In this document: positions 25,033 to 38,084 of the stretch, in pieces
Layout: the number at the start of each line of letters is the position of its first letter
Numbering within the stretch: position 1 is the first letter of the stretch
Source of the DNA: Muraenolepis orangiensis
Taxonomy: Eukaryota > Chordata > Actinopteri > Gadiformes > Muraenolepididae
Length of the DNA stretch: 64,000 nt
Reading direction: 5' to 3'
Assembly (NCBI GenBank): GCA_027704905.1
Contig: CM051002.1
Coordinates: 2,231,196 to 2,295,195 of the forward strand
Notes under the pieces: model-generated
Database searches by the model: none
Seen by the model: only the letters and a program-made list of their open reading frames with translations
What the model was told of the DNA's origin: nothing
Translations under genes and position numbers: made by a program

Positions 25033-25489
25033 AGCACAAGGTTGTAAAAAAAAGTTGTGTTCTGATGTAAATATACTCAAATTGCCCTCTATGGGTTAAG
25101 CGCATGCAGTCCCTTGTTATTGGTAGCTTGGGGTTAATCCAACATGCTGACGACACCCCCTCAAACCTGATTGGAGCAAGTGGGTGTCGTGGGAGTGCTC
25201 GGTGCACAAGAGCAGAGGACTGCAACAGCAACATAGCCCCGCCCCCAAATGAAAAAAATGTGTCTCCCAGGAGTCTGATAGAAGGCATTTAAAACATGTT
25301 GATGTGTGGGAATTCCAGTATAGCTTAGGTGAGGGTGTTTATCGTTTTACTTAAATATATTCAGAAAATACTAAATATGGAGATGAATTACAGATCCTAT
25401 CCAAACAATATGATTGGCTTTGTATTAAGACAATGAAAACACATTTATTTACGTTGACTTAGAAAGGTGGCGAGACTTTCTGCATCAGC

Positions 25490-25995
25490 TACTGCCATAA
25501 GCTATTAAAATGGCTATTTACAGCTCCTCCCGGGGACACAGGATGATGAGGAAACTTGTTTATTGTAGAGTTTGTGGCTGTATGGTGAACAGAGAAGATG
25601 GTACATGCTAGTGCTGCTCCTGAGTGTGTGAGGTGATGGCTGGTTTAACCTGTGAGCCTTGATTAACCAGGACCAACAGGTGTGCCGCCCCAGACTCTCA
25701 TTAGTCTGACTCCAGCCAGGTGAGGCTGCTTCAACCAGACTCTAATCAGTGTGACTGGGGCCAGGTGAGGCTGCTTCAACCAGACTATAATCAGTCTGAC
25801 TGGGGCCAGGTGAGGCTGCTTCAACCAGACTCTAATCAGTGTGACTGGGGCCAGGTGAGGCTGCTTCAACCAGACTATAATCAGTGTGACTGGGGCCAGG
25901 TGAGGCTGCTTCAACCAGACTCTAATCAATCTCACTGGCGCCAGGTGAGGCTGCTTCAACCAGACAGCAACCACACACACTTCACAGGCCGTGAG
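25490..25995 (+). mobile_element. Dispersed repeat of unknown class, copy 1, with internal amplification
   Basis: The reverse complement of the whole segment, except for the repeated internal unit, matches 61915-62205. Shared landmarks include ggacacaggatgatgaggaa, tggtgaacagag, cctgtgag...aaccag and caggtgaggctgc. In this copy an internal unit of about 48 bp is present six times. I do not recognise the family and see no ORF. Confidence 0.75.
25691..25965. repeat. Minisatellite, about 48-bp unit, 6 copies
   Basis: Each unit holds ggccaggtgaggctgcttca, accagac, and then alternately tctaatcag or tataatcag. The alternation suggests two-unit (about 96 bp) duplication steps. Confidence 0.93.
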
Positions 25996-26223
25996 AGGAA
26001 CCACATGCTGGTCTCTTCTTCATGAGCCTCCCAAACAGACGAGCATGGCTGCCGCTTGACATGCAAACTCCACATATAAAAGGTCATGGTTGTGTTTGAT
26101 CTTTGAATCCAGGCCCTATTTTACTGTGAGGCAGTAGTGCTAACCAACCACCAACCTGGTCCTCCCAACTGGACGCATGGAGCAGGTTGCTCCACATGTG
26201 CATCGTTGGCGAGAGAGAGGGCA

Positions 26224-26744
26224 AGACATTAAGTTACATGAGTTAAGACATTAAGTTATGACGTTAAGACATTAAGTTATGACGTTAAGACATTAAGTTA
26301 CATGAGTTAAGACATTAAGTTACATGAGTTAAGACATTAAGTTATGACGTTAAGACATTAAGTTATGACGTTAAGACATTAAGTTATGACGTTAAGACAT
26401 TAAGTTATGACGTTAAGACATTAAGTTACATGAGTTAAGACATTAAGTTATGACGTTAAGACATTATGTTATGACGTTAAGACATTAAGTTATGACGTTA
26501 AGACATTAAGTTATGATGTTAAGACATTAACTTACATGAGTTAAGACATTAAGTTATGACATTAAGACATTAAGTTATGACGTTAAGACATTAAGTTATG
26601 ACGTTAAGACATTAAGTTATGACGTTAAGACGTTAAGTTACATGAGTTAAGACATTAAGTTATGACGTTAAGACATTAAGTTACATGAGTTAAGACATTA
26701 AGTTATGACGTTAAGACATTAAGTTATGACGTTAAGACGTTAAG
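26224..26744. repeat. Minisatellite, 21-22-bp unit, about 24 copies
   Basis: Two interspersed unit types: acattaagttatgacgttaa and acattaagttacatgagtta. Single-base variants (tatgtt, gatgtt, gacatt) mark individual copies. Confidence 0.95.
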
Positions 26745-26902
26745 TTAAGCAGCGAGAGGTGAGAGAAAGGGACGGACTTTGGATAGAGGCATATCTGTCT
26801 CGGGTACATGTTTCGGATATTGTTGTATCAAATTATTCAAAATACTATTTTTTTTTTTATTGTTCTTCTTCTGACTCCGGGGCTATTAAACGGCATCACT
26901 AC
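26745..26902. other. Non-coding intronic stretch
   Basis: No gene recognised. Confidence 0.35.
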
Positions 26903-26950
26903 ATTACAGTCATTTAGCAGACGCTTTTGTCCAAAGTGACTGACAATAGT
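26903..26950 (-). mobile_element. Retroposon 3'-tail fragment
   Basis: cagtcatttagcagacgctt followed by ttgtccaaagtgact is the inverse of the tail at 14465-14525. Confidence 0.65.
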
Positions 26951-27225
26951 GCGTTCAACATAGGTAGGCTGTAACTAGAATTTGTAGGTGCCACAACACT
27001 ACTGCTGTTGTCTTAAGATACTCCTGATACAACATTAACTTCCGTCGGTGTAAGAGTGTTACAACACGATACTATAACACTATGTGGTGCTCTGCCCAAA
27101 AGCATTTAATGGGTAAAAAGTAAATAGACATGTTTCCTGTAGAACCGCACCTCAAACGTCTGAGAAGCAGGAGGCAGCACGCACACCCCAACCCCCCCCG
27201 CCCCCCCGTCAACAACCACAAATAT

Positions 27226-27677
27226 ATAGTTTTCACACTGGGCTTAAATACGGTATTCGCGGCGCTGCAAAACTAGTTTTGTTTCGCTTTTGCTTTCACA
27301 CTGGCAAGTAATGCGCCTTCGCTACCCAACTAGTGCACATTAACTGATCCACCTTGGGGAGGTGGTTTCGATCCCGAAGTAACTAGTTTGGGTGCAAAGC
27401 AATAAAACTACTACGGGTTTTGTTTCCCGTGTGTGTGTGTGTGAACAGAATCTTTAATGCACATTACTTTCACTTCACACAAAACTTACCAGTCTCCTAA
27501 TGTAATGCGCATTTGCTTCTCTATCGTGTGTGAACGAAAACCTGGTATCGAGTGCGCAGCGAATTAGAAGAGAGTGTGAACATAAGTGTATTCGATGCGC
27601 ACTAACTAATACGGTATCGACACTCGTATTAACGAATACGGGGGTCCATACCGTATGCAGTGTGAAAACGGTATTAG
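27226..27677 (-). mobile_element. Dispersed inverted-terminal MITE, copy 2
   Basis: It starts agttttcacactgggc and ends gcagtgtgaaaacggtatta, so the termini are inverted (ttttcacactg plus a nearby atacggta). The interior is the reverse complement of 8043-8370, for example cctggtatcgagtgcgcagc. It has extra material near its left end (gcggcgctgcaaaactagtt) that is missing from copy 1. No ORF. Confidence 0.78.
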
Positions 27678-29117
27678 ATTAAATATCGTTTCAGTTCCAT
27701 GGTAAATACCGTAAGCGGCCGACCCGTCCAGTAAATCTAAGTGTCAGTGTCTGGGCCTTTGAAAATCTGGACACCCTATCCTAACCACAACTAGAGTGGT
27801 ATGTTATTCTACATGGTATCAAGACTCAAGTATCACAACAACATCCCTACTCCATCACATATATATATATAAATAAGCAAGAAAACCCATCAAAGACATG
27901 CCACTGTTTTATCAAGAGCAACTAAAAATCGGTGAAATACCACAGGATGTAGCAGAGAGTGGGACGACTAATACCTTGGAGAGGCACTCAGAATGAACTT
28001 GGTTGAACATAGTGTTGCCGCGCCTGGAGGTAGGAAAAGTTCAAAAGTAAAAGAGGAATTCTGCAGGGAATGGAGAGCTAAGCAGCAAGCTAGTAGAAGA
28101 TCACAGGTTGTTGGGGCTTTGGCCCGGAGTGATGGTGGTTAAAGCTCTTTAAGAACCTTTAATCCCAGCATACCACGCTTAAATAGAGTGTCAGCAGCCA
28201 CAAGGGGCGTTGCACAGAAATAATTAGGTGTGTGTTGTTTGATGTTTATGTAGATGTTTGTGTGTCATATTCTGGGGGGGGGGGTAAAATGTGCTTTTAG
28301 CAAAGGAGTTTGTTTTGGATAAAGAAGATAATTGGAGGGAGATGCATATTCCAGCACATTTTAAGAAGAGTGGCATTTGGAAGTGTATCTCACGGAAACA
28401 GATGTAGTTCTGAACTACACACTAGGCATCTAAACATTGTGGAACAGCAGTCATGCTATTCTACTTCTCCATGCTACGATGAGATGCCTTTAGGCAGCCC
28501 ATTGGAGGTACTGTTCAGCCCGAGGTGGCAGGCAGACGTCCAACTCGAAGCTCAGTAAATAAGAATGTACTTGTGAACCACGAGGGGAGAACAGTGGCAA
28601 TTGGTGTGAAAGATAGAGCAATGAACTGAGAAGTTGCAGAAGGATTGGTGCTGTGTGATGGAGCACCGTTTTAGTTAAGGGAAAGGTGAGAGCCAAACTG
28701 GGCCCCTGGGAAAATGGGATTAGAAAGAGACGTAGAAGAAAGAGGCAGAGGAAGGACACAGGATAAGGACGCAGCAGGCTGGTAAACCTTTTTAAAAGTC
28801 AGTCTTAGATAAATTTATTTTTCCCCCCAAAAAAACCTTTGAAAGTATGCCATTGATTATTCCTCTTAAATGTAATAATCCATTCCATTATCAAAAATTA
28901 TAAATAAAATAAAAATAAGACTGAGTACTGACACTGAGTGACTTTATCGTTGGCCGACACCTTTTTCATGGTATCTGTCTACCTTCATATTAATAGACAT
29001 GTGGGTCTATTGACATGGGTGTGCACTGCTTTTAACTGAATATCCTGGTTGTTTAGATAGAGAGAAGGTGATGTGACTCTCTAATTTGTCCCCTAACTGA
29101 GTTAAGCCTACGCTCAA

Positions 29118-29120
<3 letters not shown>
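27678..29120. other. Non-coding intronic stretch
   Basis: No recognised exon; G-run at 28274-28284. Confidence 0.35.

Positions 29121-29152
<32 letters not shown>
29120..29152. repeat. (GT)n microsatellite
   Basis: Pure GT repeat of about 16 units. Confidence 0.93.
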
Positions 29153-29158
<6 letters not shown>

Positions 29159-31066
29159 ACACATTAACTAAACCTGTCCGCTCACACTATCCACTATTTA
29201 ATTGTTGTTCTCATGCTGTGATACTGAACACAGTTCTTCATTATTAAGATTCTTTTTTTTATCTGATCTTTGATAAATGACTGTGCACTCTCCGTGCCCT
29301 GAATTGATGCACAAGGCTCCCACATTTGCATAGGATTCTACTGCTAGGAAAATGACACACACACATAAAACATCATTCATCAGTAGGGCAACTCTGCAAA
29401 GTTAATTTCAAACCCAAAATGAATCCCATTCACCATTCTGCACAAAAACTAATTAACGATGAATATGAAACCTCACCTATGCTCCCCAGTGCTCTCCGAA
29501 AGCTTGGCTTTCAGGTGTGAAGGAGGGCACTAGGTCTGGTACTGATCTGAGCACTCACACAAATCCCATCTAAATGGCAGATGTTGTAAGCAAGCTAATC
29601 GCTAAAAGGCTGAAACCTCATCAGCCGTCACATTGGAGTTGGATGTCGGACCAATATTGATTCATTGTTAATTGATCGTTTTGTAGGCCTTCTCGGTATT
29701 TATGTTGTAAATACCGAAAAGGCCTTGAACAATCCCTCCCCATCCCTTCATAACGTGTGTGGGGGGAGACTCTGATGTCCAATTATTCCCTTCCTTTAAT
29801 TATACAGTACAAATGGCACTCATCATTCCTCCTGGAGGAAAGGCTATTACACAGCAAAGCAGGACATTTGAATTAAAGGAAACACATTATCAAAGGGAAA
29901 GACCCCTGGTGTATTGAATAGACTTAATTTGGTGTAATTGCAGAGTTCATCAGCACGTTTAAATGAAAGCTCGCCTCACACAGAACAACAAAAGCAGCTC
30001 CAGTTTCAGTTTTCTCACACCTTCTCGCTCAAAGCACCAAAATGCATTTCTAAGTGAGTGTCTCTCCCCTGTTTTGAAACATCTCTCTTTCTAGTTTGGT
30101 TCTTGTTCTCCCGTTAGTCTGTCTTTCTTTGCTGAATTAGTTTTTTGACCCCTCCAATGTTTTTCCTCTCTGTAATGCTTGATTTCTTTGTCATCACCTC
30201 GTACTAGTGTTTCTCATGTCTGATATGTATCTGGTTGTTTGGGTTGTCCTTGGCAGTCTCACCTTTTAAACAAGTTCTATTAATCATCTGTTCAGACTAA
30301 TTGTTGACACCTCAGCTTCTGTTTCCACACTGTTGAAATAAAATGATTCCTTGCAGAGTAATGTGGATTATACTAATATGGATATGATATTATATTCTCC
30401 AACATTGTAATACAATAGTCCTATTATTTATCAGCTGCGGTTTATGAGCTGATGTTTTTGTTCTATCTGAATAAGTTTGTATAAAAAAAAAGCAGTCAAA
30501 GGACCTAGTAACTATATACCCTGCATACTCTTTCATCCAGCATCAGGCCACCACCATTAAGCCCCACATTAGGTGACTCACTGGAGAGGCTTGTGTCTGT
30601 CGACTATCCAGCATCCCTCATGGCAGAGAACACACTGCATTAAGGAGGCTTCTGGAACCCTGCTGGCTCGACTTGGCTACTGTTCCTACTGGTGATTTGA
30701 ATAGACCATTAGAATGATGGTACATCACCCATTGGCTGAATTCATATCAAACATGGCGGGGGTTCACTCTGCAGCCAGAACACGACCGCCGTGTTTCATT
30801 AGTTTGGTGCTTTCAGTTTGTTGTGTTTGTGTTCCTGCTGCAGTCTGCCAGGGAGTCCTCCAGGCCATGTTGTTATTGAAGGGTTCAGTTAGCAGGTATT
30901 CACAGTGAAACTGTGGATATTATTGTTCATTAGTAATGCCTTCGCCCCTGATCGGTAAAAAGGGAAAACATGTGTGGTTGACATATGCATTGTGCAAAGT
31001 GATAACACACTTCTCAGCTCACTGGGGTAAGCCGGTCTCCCGAAAGTTTGTTATCACTTTGCCCAG
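29153..31066. other. Mostly unique intronic block, candidate conserved non-coding sequence
   Basis: Low repeat content over 1.9 kb, including AT-rich homeodomain-like sites such as aactaattaacgatgaat and the hairpin at 29674-29734. No coding exon seen. Confidence 0.35.
29674..29734. other. Compact hairpin
   Basis: aggccttctcggtattta pairs with taaataccgaaaaggcct (one mismatch) around a 5-base loop. Partial pairing extends outward (gatcgtt with aacaatc). It could be a MITE remnant or a hairpin transcript precursor; nothing here proves expression. Confidence 0.5.
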
Positions 31067-31068
31067 AG

Positions 31069-31089
31069 GGGGGGGGGGGGGGGGGGGGG
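31069..31089 (+). repeat. Poly-G run of about 20 bases
   Basis: Uninterrupted G run after cccagag. It could form a G-quadruplex. The exact length may be an assembly uncertainty. Confidence 0.8.
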
Positions 31090-31375
31090 CGCTGGAATTT
31101 GCGTGTGAAAGTTAACAACTCTTGGCCTGATTTGACATGCTGAATGTGTGCCTCTTGGACCCACAAGATCCCTCTGGATGGATTTTTTTTAATATAAAGT
31201 AAAAGTTTTGGGAAACTTCAAATATCGTCTAAATAACCACCAATACAAACCACACCGAATGTGGTACCCGTGCTCTATGGACATGGCTGGTATCATTGAG
31301 ATGTCATTTAAAATGTAGATTTTAGTTTTATTTAGTGTTAGAGTTATGCACACATCAGGACGTTGTCCACATAAG

Positions 31376-31442
31376 CATTCCAATGTACCTGTTGCAATTG
31401 GCCAATAAAAATATCGAAATATCTTGTATCGTATATCTTGTA
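31376..31442 (+). mobile_element. LINE 3'-tail copy
   Basis: gcattccaatgtacctgttg and caattggccaataaaaatat end in cttgtat repeats. This is the cleanest + strand version of the tail. Confidence 0.75.
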
Positions 31443-33179
31443 ACTAGTACATCAACATTTTTCAATATTCAATAAATCACGTGCTCTTGAGAATGTCCCA
31501 GTGCCTTGAAACTAGGTATGCACATAGAGGCCATCCCTCTGAAGTAGTGTCCTGTCAGTAGCTAAATGTTGACATACGTGTGTTTGGAAAAACTTCAGAA
31601 TGTTCTCCTCAGAAACCACAAGGGTAAAATCCCGATTCAAAGTTACATTTGGAATTTTGAATGAATACAAAATGGCCGACTTATGCGGAAATCAAAATAT
31701 TGAAATGGCCGAGAGTGAATGAGAGTGGTTTCAATAGCTGAATTCATGGCATCACAGCATACATTTCAATAAGCTAGGCATCACTTCACCCGCAGGGGGT
31801 GCAAAACACACAAACTGAATTTACTCAACTCAATTAGTGGACTTGGATTCACTCCAAATTGCCCCTGAGAATCACAGGAATGGCGTGGTTAGCGGTGTGG
31901 GCTGTAAATATAGCTTTTGATGCTGCAAGCAGCTTTCATTCAGTTCATGATTTTCTGTTTATTTGTTTTTTATTTCGTTTTTATACGGCTGACCTGCATC
32001 AACACTGCATCTGTACTGCATCGTACAATGCACAATCGGAACTACCTAATTTGGTTTACTAGACATTAAATCCATTTGTGAGAGTCAAAAAGGTGTTGTG
32101 GAACACAAATCTTGGTTAAATGTTACCTCCAACATTAAAGCTGTAGTACTGGGTCAGTCTCTTGCCTACAGCAGACTCTTATTTGCAGTAGACGTGGCGC
32201 CCTACTCCTGACGGCTCTGTAGCCTTATAGGGATGAGGAGCAAAGTGCCCTATGGCAGGACTCCGGCAGGGCATTTAGTACTCTCTTCCTCCGCTCTTCC
32301 TTCTCCTGGAGGCACACATCCACATCAGGCTGCCGCATGGCGTCCACTGAGGGGAGAAACACCACACTCTCGTCAGCTACACACCGCCCCGGGCACCCAT
32401 CAGAAAGCCCTCTAGGAACAGGTGCTTATGAGCTTGAGCTTGGATGCATTGCAAATAAATACGGGCAGTGGCCAAAAAAGCCATTTCTGGCCACATTTTT
32501 AAAGTCCATTTAAATCCATGGATATGCGGTGAAATAGAAAAATATCTAAATACAGAATGAAGACATTGTTATGCAGTACAGCATATCTGCAATGCGTATA
32601 GTACGGGATCATGGAAACTAGATCTACATTTTGAATTTGTCCTACAACACTAAACACTAGGGCTGACCCCTTGTGTTGTTCTATGTTAGAAGCACACTCT
32701 TTCATTGTATTGTCTCCCCAGGTTTCTTTGTGAAACTAAAATAGGTTAACTCCCCAATGTGTACTGGCTGGCCTGGGTAGGTGGAGTTCCACCACTTTCG
32801 ATAAGTTTCACAATAATGACCGCCTGCCAAAACTAAACGCCCCCTAGTGGTTAATGTTAGAATCCCAAAAATGTGAATCCCAAATAATCAAAATAATCAA
32901 ATTGTGAATGTTGTTTGAGTTATGGCGTTCACACTAAGGGCGAGCGGAGATTGCAGTGGCGGCGGTCAAGGCAAAACCCTTATATCCCCCAACCTTTACT
33001 TTGGGGATATAATTCTGCCCTAAACAGCAGCATAGCTAAAACGTAATTAAATCCACTATGACTCAGGTTTTAAAATGCCCTGCAGTGAACTGTCTCCACA
33101 ACAGACACCAAAATAAACCGCCTATACTAACGAGAAGGCCTACTGGTTGAGACCCATTTCCCCTTCTTTCTTTTTTTGC
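31443..33179. other. Non-coding intronic stretch
   Basis: No recognised exon or RNA gene. Confidence 0.35.
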
Positions 33180-33281
33180 AAACTTCGATTATTAACCTAT
33201 GGAAAGAAAAATAAAAATACTACGTTTTTGTGTACACAAAAATATAGTATTTTTCATTCCATAGGTTAATAATCTAAGTTG
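33180..33281. mobile_element. About 100-bp palindrome (hairpin MITE-like)
   Basis: The left arm (attattaacctatgga ... acgtttttgtgt) and right arm (acacaaaaatat ... tccataggttaataat) are near-complementary with almost no loop. aactt/aagtt mark the outer ends. Confidence 0.75.
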
Positions 33282-33339
33282 ATCAATATAAGTAATAACA
33301 TGCAGGTCAGCTGATCTCTCTGACTAGGAGTAACGGACG

Positions 33340-33896
33340 CCAGCAGGTGGTGCTGTGCAGTAGTAAACCTCACTCCCCAGTAGGTGGTGCTGTGCAGTGA
33401 GTAAACCTCACTCCCCAGCAGGTGGTGCTGTGCAGTGAGTAAACCTCACTCCCCAGCAGGTGGTGCTGTGCAGTGAGTAAACCTCACTCCCCAGCAGGTG
33501 GTGCTGTGCAGTGAGTAAACCTCACTCCCCAGCAGGTGGTGCTGTGCAGTGAGTAAACCTCACTCCCCAGCAGGTGGTGCTGTGCAGTAGTAAACCTCAC
33601 TCCCCAGCAGGTGGTGCTGTGCAGTAGTAAACCTCACTCCCCAGCAGGTGGTGCTGTGCAGTAGTAAACCTCACTCCCCAGCAGGTGGTGCTGTGCAGTG
33701 AGTAAACCTCACTCCCCAGCAGGTGGTGCTGTGCAGTAGTAAACCTCACTCCCCAGCAGGTGGTGCTGTGCAGTGAGTAAACCTCACTCCCCAGCAGGTG
33801 GTGCTGTGCAGTAGTAAACCTCACTCCCCAGCAGGTGGTGCTGTGCAGTGAGTAAACCTCACTCCCCAGCAGGTGGTGCTGTGCAGTAGTAAACCT
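33340..33896. repeat. Minisatellite, 37/38-bp unit, 15 copies
   Basis: The unit holds agcaggtggtgctgtgcagt followed by (g)agtaaacctcactcccc. Two length classes exist, differing by one base (gtgagtaaac long, gtagtaaac short). Read left to right after each core the order is short, five long, three short, then long/short alternating, ending short. Confidence 0.96.
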
Positions 33897-33914
33897 CTCT
33901 CCCCCACACCTAAA

Positions 33915-34000
33915 AGATTTAGCTTCTCAGGTTAGAGCGACGCCTTTCATGCCGGAAACTGTGAGTTCGAAACCTGTGCGGGACAGTCATAGTCACATTC
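33915..34000 (+). mobile_element. tRNA-like SINE head remnant
   Basis: caggttagagcgacgccttt and gtgagttcgaaacctgtgcg resemble A and B boxes of a tRNA-derived SINE. No body was recognised and it is not a functional tRNA. Confidence 0.35.
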
Positions 34001-35105
34001 AGTTTCAAAGCTAAAACATAATTACTTCCACAGATGCAGAAGCATTTTCTTTCAACGTATATTGTGAGATCTATTGCCCGATGTCTATTGATTTATTATT
34101 AAATGTGTGCATTTCCTAGAAGTTGTCTTTCTTTCAAGTCTTTGTTTTTTGTTCTTTCAAGATTTCCTTAATTTTCTTTATGTATGTACATTGAGACGTA
34201 TAAGCGTAGCCCGGTCAGTTATGAAGACTTATGTGACGAGGACTTCAGTGGGTTCATATTCATATTTCAGGAAAAAAAGGTCTTGAACGGATTCCTGTCT
34301 TATAACCTGTTTTTTAATAATTGAAAAAATAATTGAAAGGCATCAAAAACTAAATGCAACTCATGGGAGATAGTTAGTGAGGAAGATTGTTGTGTCGCTT
34401 GTGAATGAGGAATTCCACAGAGTTGCCGTGTGTTTTCTTTCGTGCATATTGGTACGCTTGATGTGTAACGTGGACGGCTGTGGTTGCCGTTTCTTCACTT
34501 CGCACCCAATCTTGCGTGTATTACATTTAGAAAAAAATGCAAAAATAAGATCACATTTACAAGTGATCAAACCTTTCACACACACTTGAGGTAGCTTTTG
34601 GTTGGCCTGAATAGTTGTTTAATATTTCTATGTAGATATGCAAAACATTGTGAATATTCAGTTAAAAAACCCACACATGGGCTCAATAAAAAACTATAAA
34701 TAAAAACTATAGTAAATATATACCTATTTTTCTTAGTCTTATGTTTTCTGTTATTGTTCCAGTTATATTGTTGTTTCAATGTGTTATTAACACACACAAA
34801 TCCAATATGATTGAACATATTTTTTATTAAGTGTGACTTTGTTGTTTGGCAGAGTGTCGTTTTAGAATATTTAATGGAATAGATCTCCATACTCACTTTT
34901 TGGTAGTAGATGTTTACAAAATATTCCTGGCAAATATTAAGAATAATAGGAACGGTATGTTTAAAGCCCAGCTGCAAAACACTGTTTCGATTCTTCAGCT
35001 GCATTTATATTGCTCATCCGTTCCTACTCTATAGAAAACCTTTAAAACGCTGAACCTTAAACCCTCACTTGACTTCAGGTAATACAGACAGTGCTGCCTG
35101 ACCAG
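34001..35105. other. Non-coding intronic stretch
   Basis: AT-rich, no recognised exon. The 142-residue open frame on the minus strand is AT-rich and featureless. Confidence 0.35.
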
Positions 35106-35295
35106 AGAGCTTCTCCTTCACACTAAAGAGCTTCTCCTTCACACTAAAGAGCTTCTCCTTCACACTAAAGAGCTTCTCCTTCACACTAAAGAGCTTCTCC
35201 TTCACACTAAAGAGCTTCTCCTTCACACTAAAGAGCTTCTCCTTCACACTAAAGAGCTTCTCCTTCACACTAAAGAGCTTCTCCTTCACACTAAA
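35106..35295. repeat. Minisatellite, 21-bp unit, 9 copies
   Basis: Almost identical units containing gagcttctccttcacactaa. The unit length is divisible by three, so the minus strand stays open as a repeated EKLFSVK peptide; this is not evidence of coding. Confidence 0.96.
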
Positions 35296-36540
<1,245 letters not shown>

Positions 36541-38030
36541 TATTTCTGCCGGTGATTCCCTGGGAGGCATAATGAATGTAGTGTTCTGTGTCTCATGTTC
36601 CCTTGGTGTTCCCTGCTGCTGCTTATTTATGGAAATGGCAATGCTGGAGTCTCAGACTACACAAAGGAAACACAAGCCATGCTAAGACACATGGGATAGG
36701 AGACAGCTTTGAGTTTAGGATGTGTATTAGGTCCTCATTGTGTGTGTGGTGCTGGTGCTACTAAGGCGTGGTTGTGATGTTTGTGCGTTTGTTCAGGTGC
36801 TAAAATACATCTAAATAAACAGGCGTGCTGGATAAATACCTGTCCAACCACCTTACCTTTGCCTTTTGTAATGTGTATCTCACCTGCAGATGAACTACGA
36901 TAACGTTATCAGAGGCACTCTTGCTTTATACGCTTGCATGGTCATTCATGGTCATGGTGATGGAACAGTGCAAAGGCAGTGGACAGCTTATTGAGGCTCT
37001 TGGCTACATTGATGAATCTAAAACATTGTAGAGTTTTAGCCGACCTATATAGAAGTGCATTATTAAAGCCCTTACACCCATCTCTCGCTTTACACAAAGC
37101 CCTGCTGTGATCCCGGAGAGACGGGGATTTGGAGAAGAGGGTTTGTATTTGTTATCCCACATGATTCAGTACAGGGTCTGCCTTCCATTTGCCCCTCCCC
37201 TCCATCCAGACAATACAGCCCAGTTGTTAGACGTCACAGTGTATCTCCATCGCAGCAGTTTTTATGCTTCTCTTCCTTTCTTTCTTTGACTTGTGAATTG
37301 TCTTAGGGTGGCTTAAGACTGTCTAATCCTCGCTGACAGTTAAGTGATTATTGTGTAGCGCGGCTTTGCCCGAGACACTGGCTATTGAAGGAGGGCTCTG
37401 CTGGTTATTGATGGGAGGTAGGGAACAGTCCAGCCTTGGCAGCGTGAGAAATGATCCTGGGAAGGCCTCCTCTGACCTACCTAGTTCTCCATGTGTTGAA
37501 TGCGGCTAACCACGCTGGTGAGGTAGTGGTACGGTTACTAACATTCAAATCTCTCCATTCTGGATAACAGCGAGTTTGGTGTTACCTTAGTCGTCTGCAG
37601 TACAATTACCATGAAAGAGTCGTTAAGGGCAGGGGTTAAAAAGACACCGAGGGATCGTGAAGAGAAACTGAAATGTGTCAGAGTTCAGTGCAATGTTCTG
37701 TAGATAGTACATGTGCCCTACATAGTGCACGGCTTGGTCCCACACATGAATAGCACTGCTCACACTGGCTGCAGACAAAGACACAGCTGTACAGTGTCTT
37801 ACTATGTAATGCTCAAGTCATTTCATCACAAATGGAGTGTGAATACCATCATGTAAATCACATCACTCTAAAAAAACATCCATCTAAAAAGAAGAACAAA
37901 ATCTATGAATAAAATATTGATTTATTTATTTATAATATAGAATTATTCGAATATTTTTCATTACTATGAGATGAGCTCTCAAAAATATATCATATATCTC
38001 ACAGAATTGTTCAATACACATGTGATATAT
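36541..38030. other. Non-coding intronic stretch
   Basis: No recognised exon. Confidence 0.35.
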
Positions 38031-38035
38031 GTGTA

Positions 38036-38080
<45 letters not shown>

Positions 38081-38084
38081 GTAC
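38025..38084. repeat. (TA)n-rich AT island
   Basis: TA runs with TG steps. Confidence 0.88.

Noticed and set aside
33930..33995. A tRNA gene
   Set aside because: Only A/B-box-like pieces are present; no cloverleaf with anticodon arm and acceptor stem could be drawn. More likely a SINE head.
34576..35004. 142-residue minus-strand open frame
   Set aside because: AT-rich, Asn/Lys/Tyr/Ile-rich chance frame without any motif.
35065..35289. Repeated EKLFSVK peptide on the minus strand
   Set aside because: By-product of a 21-bp minisatellite; no flanking gene structure.
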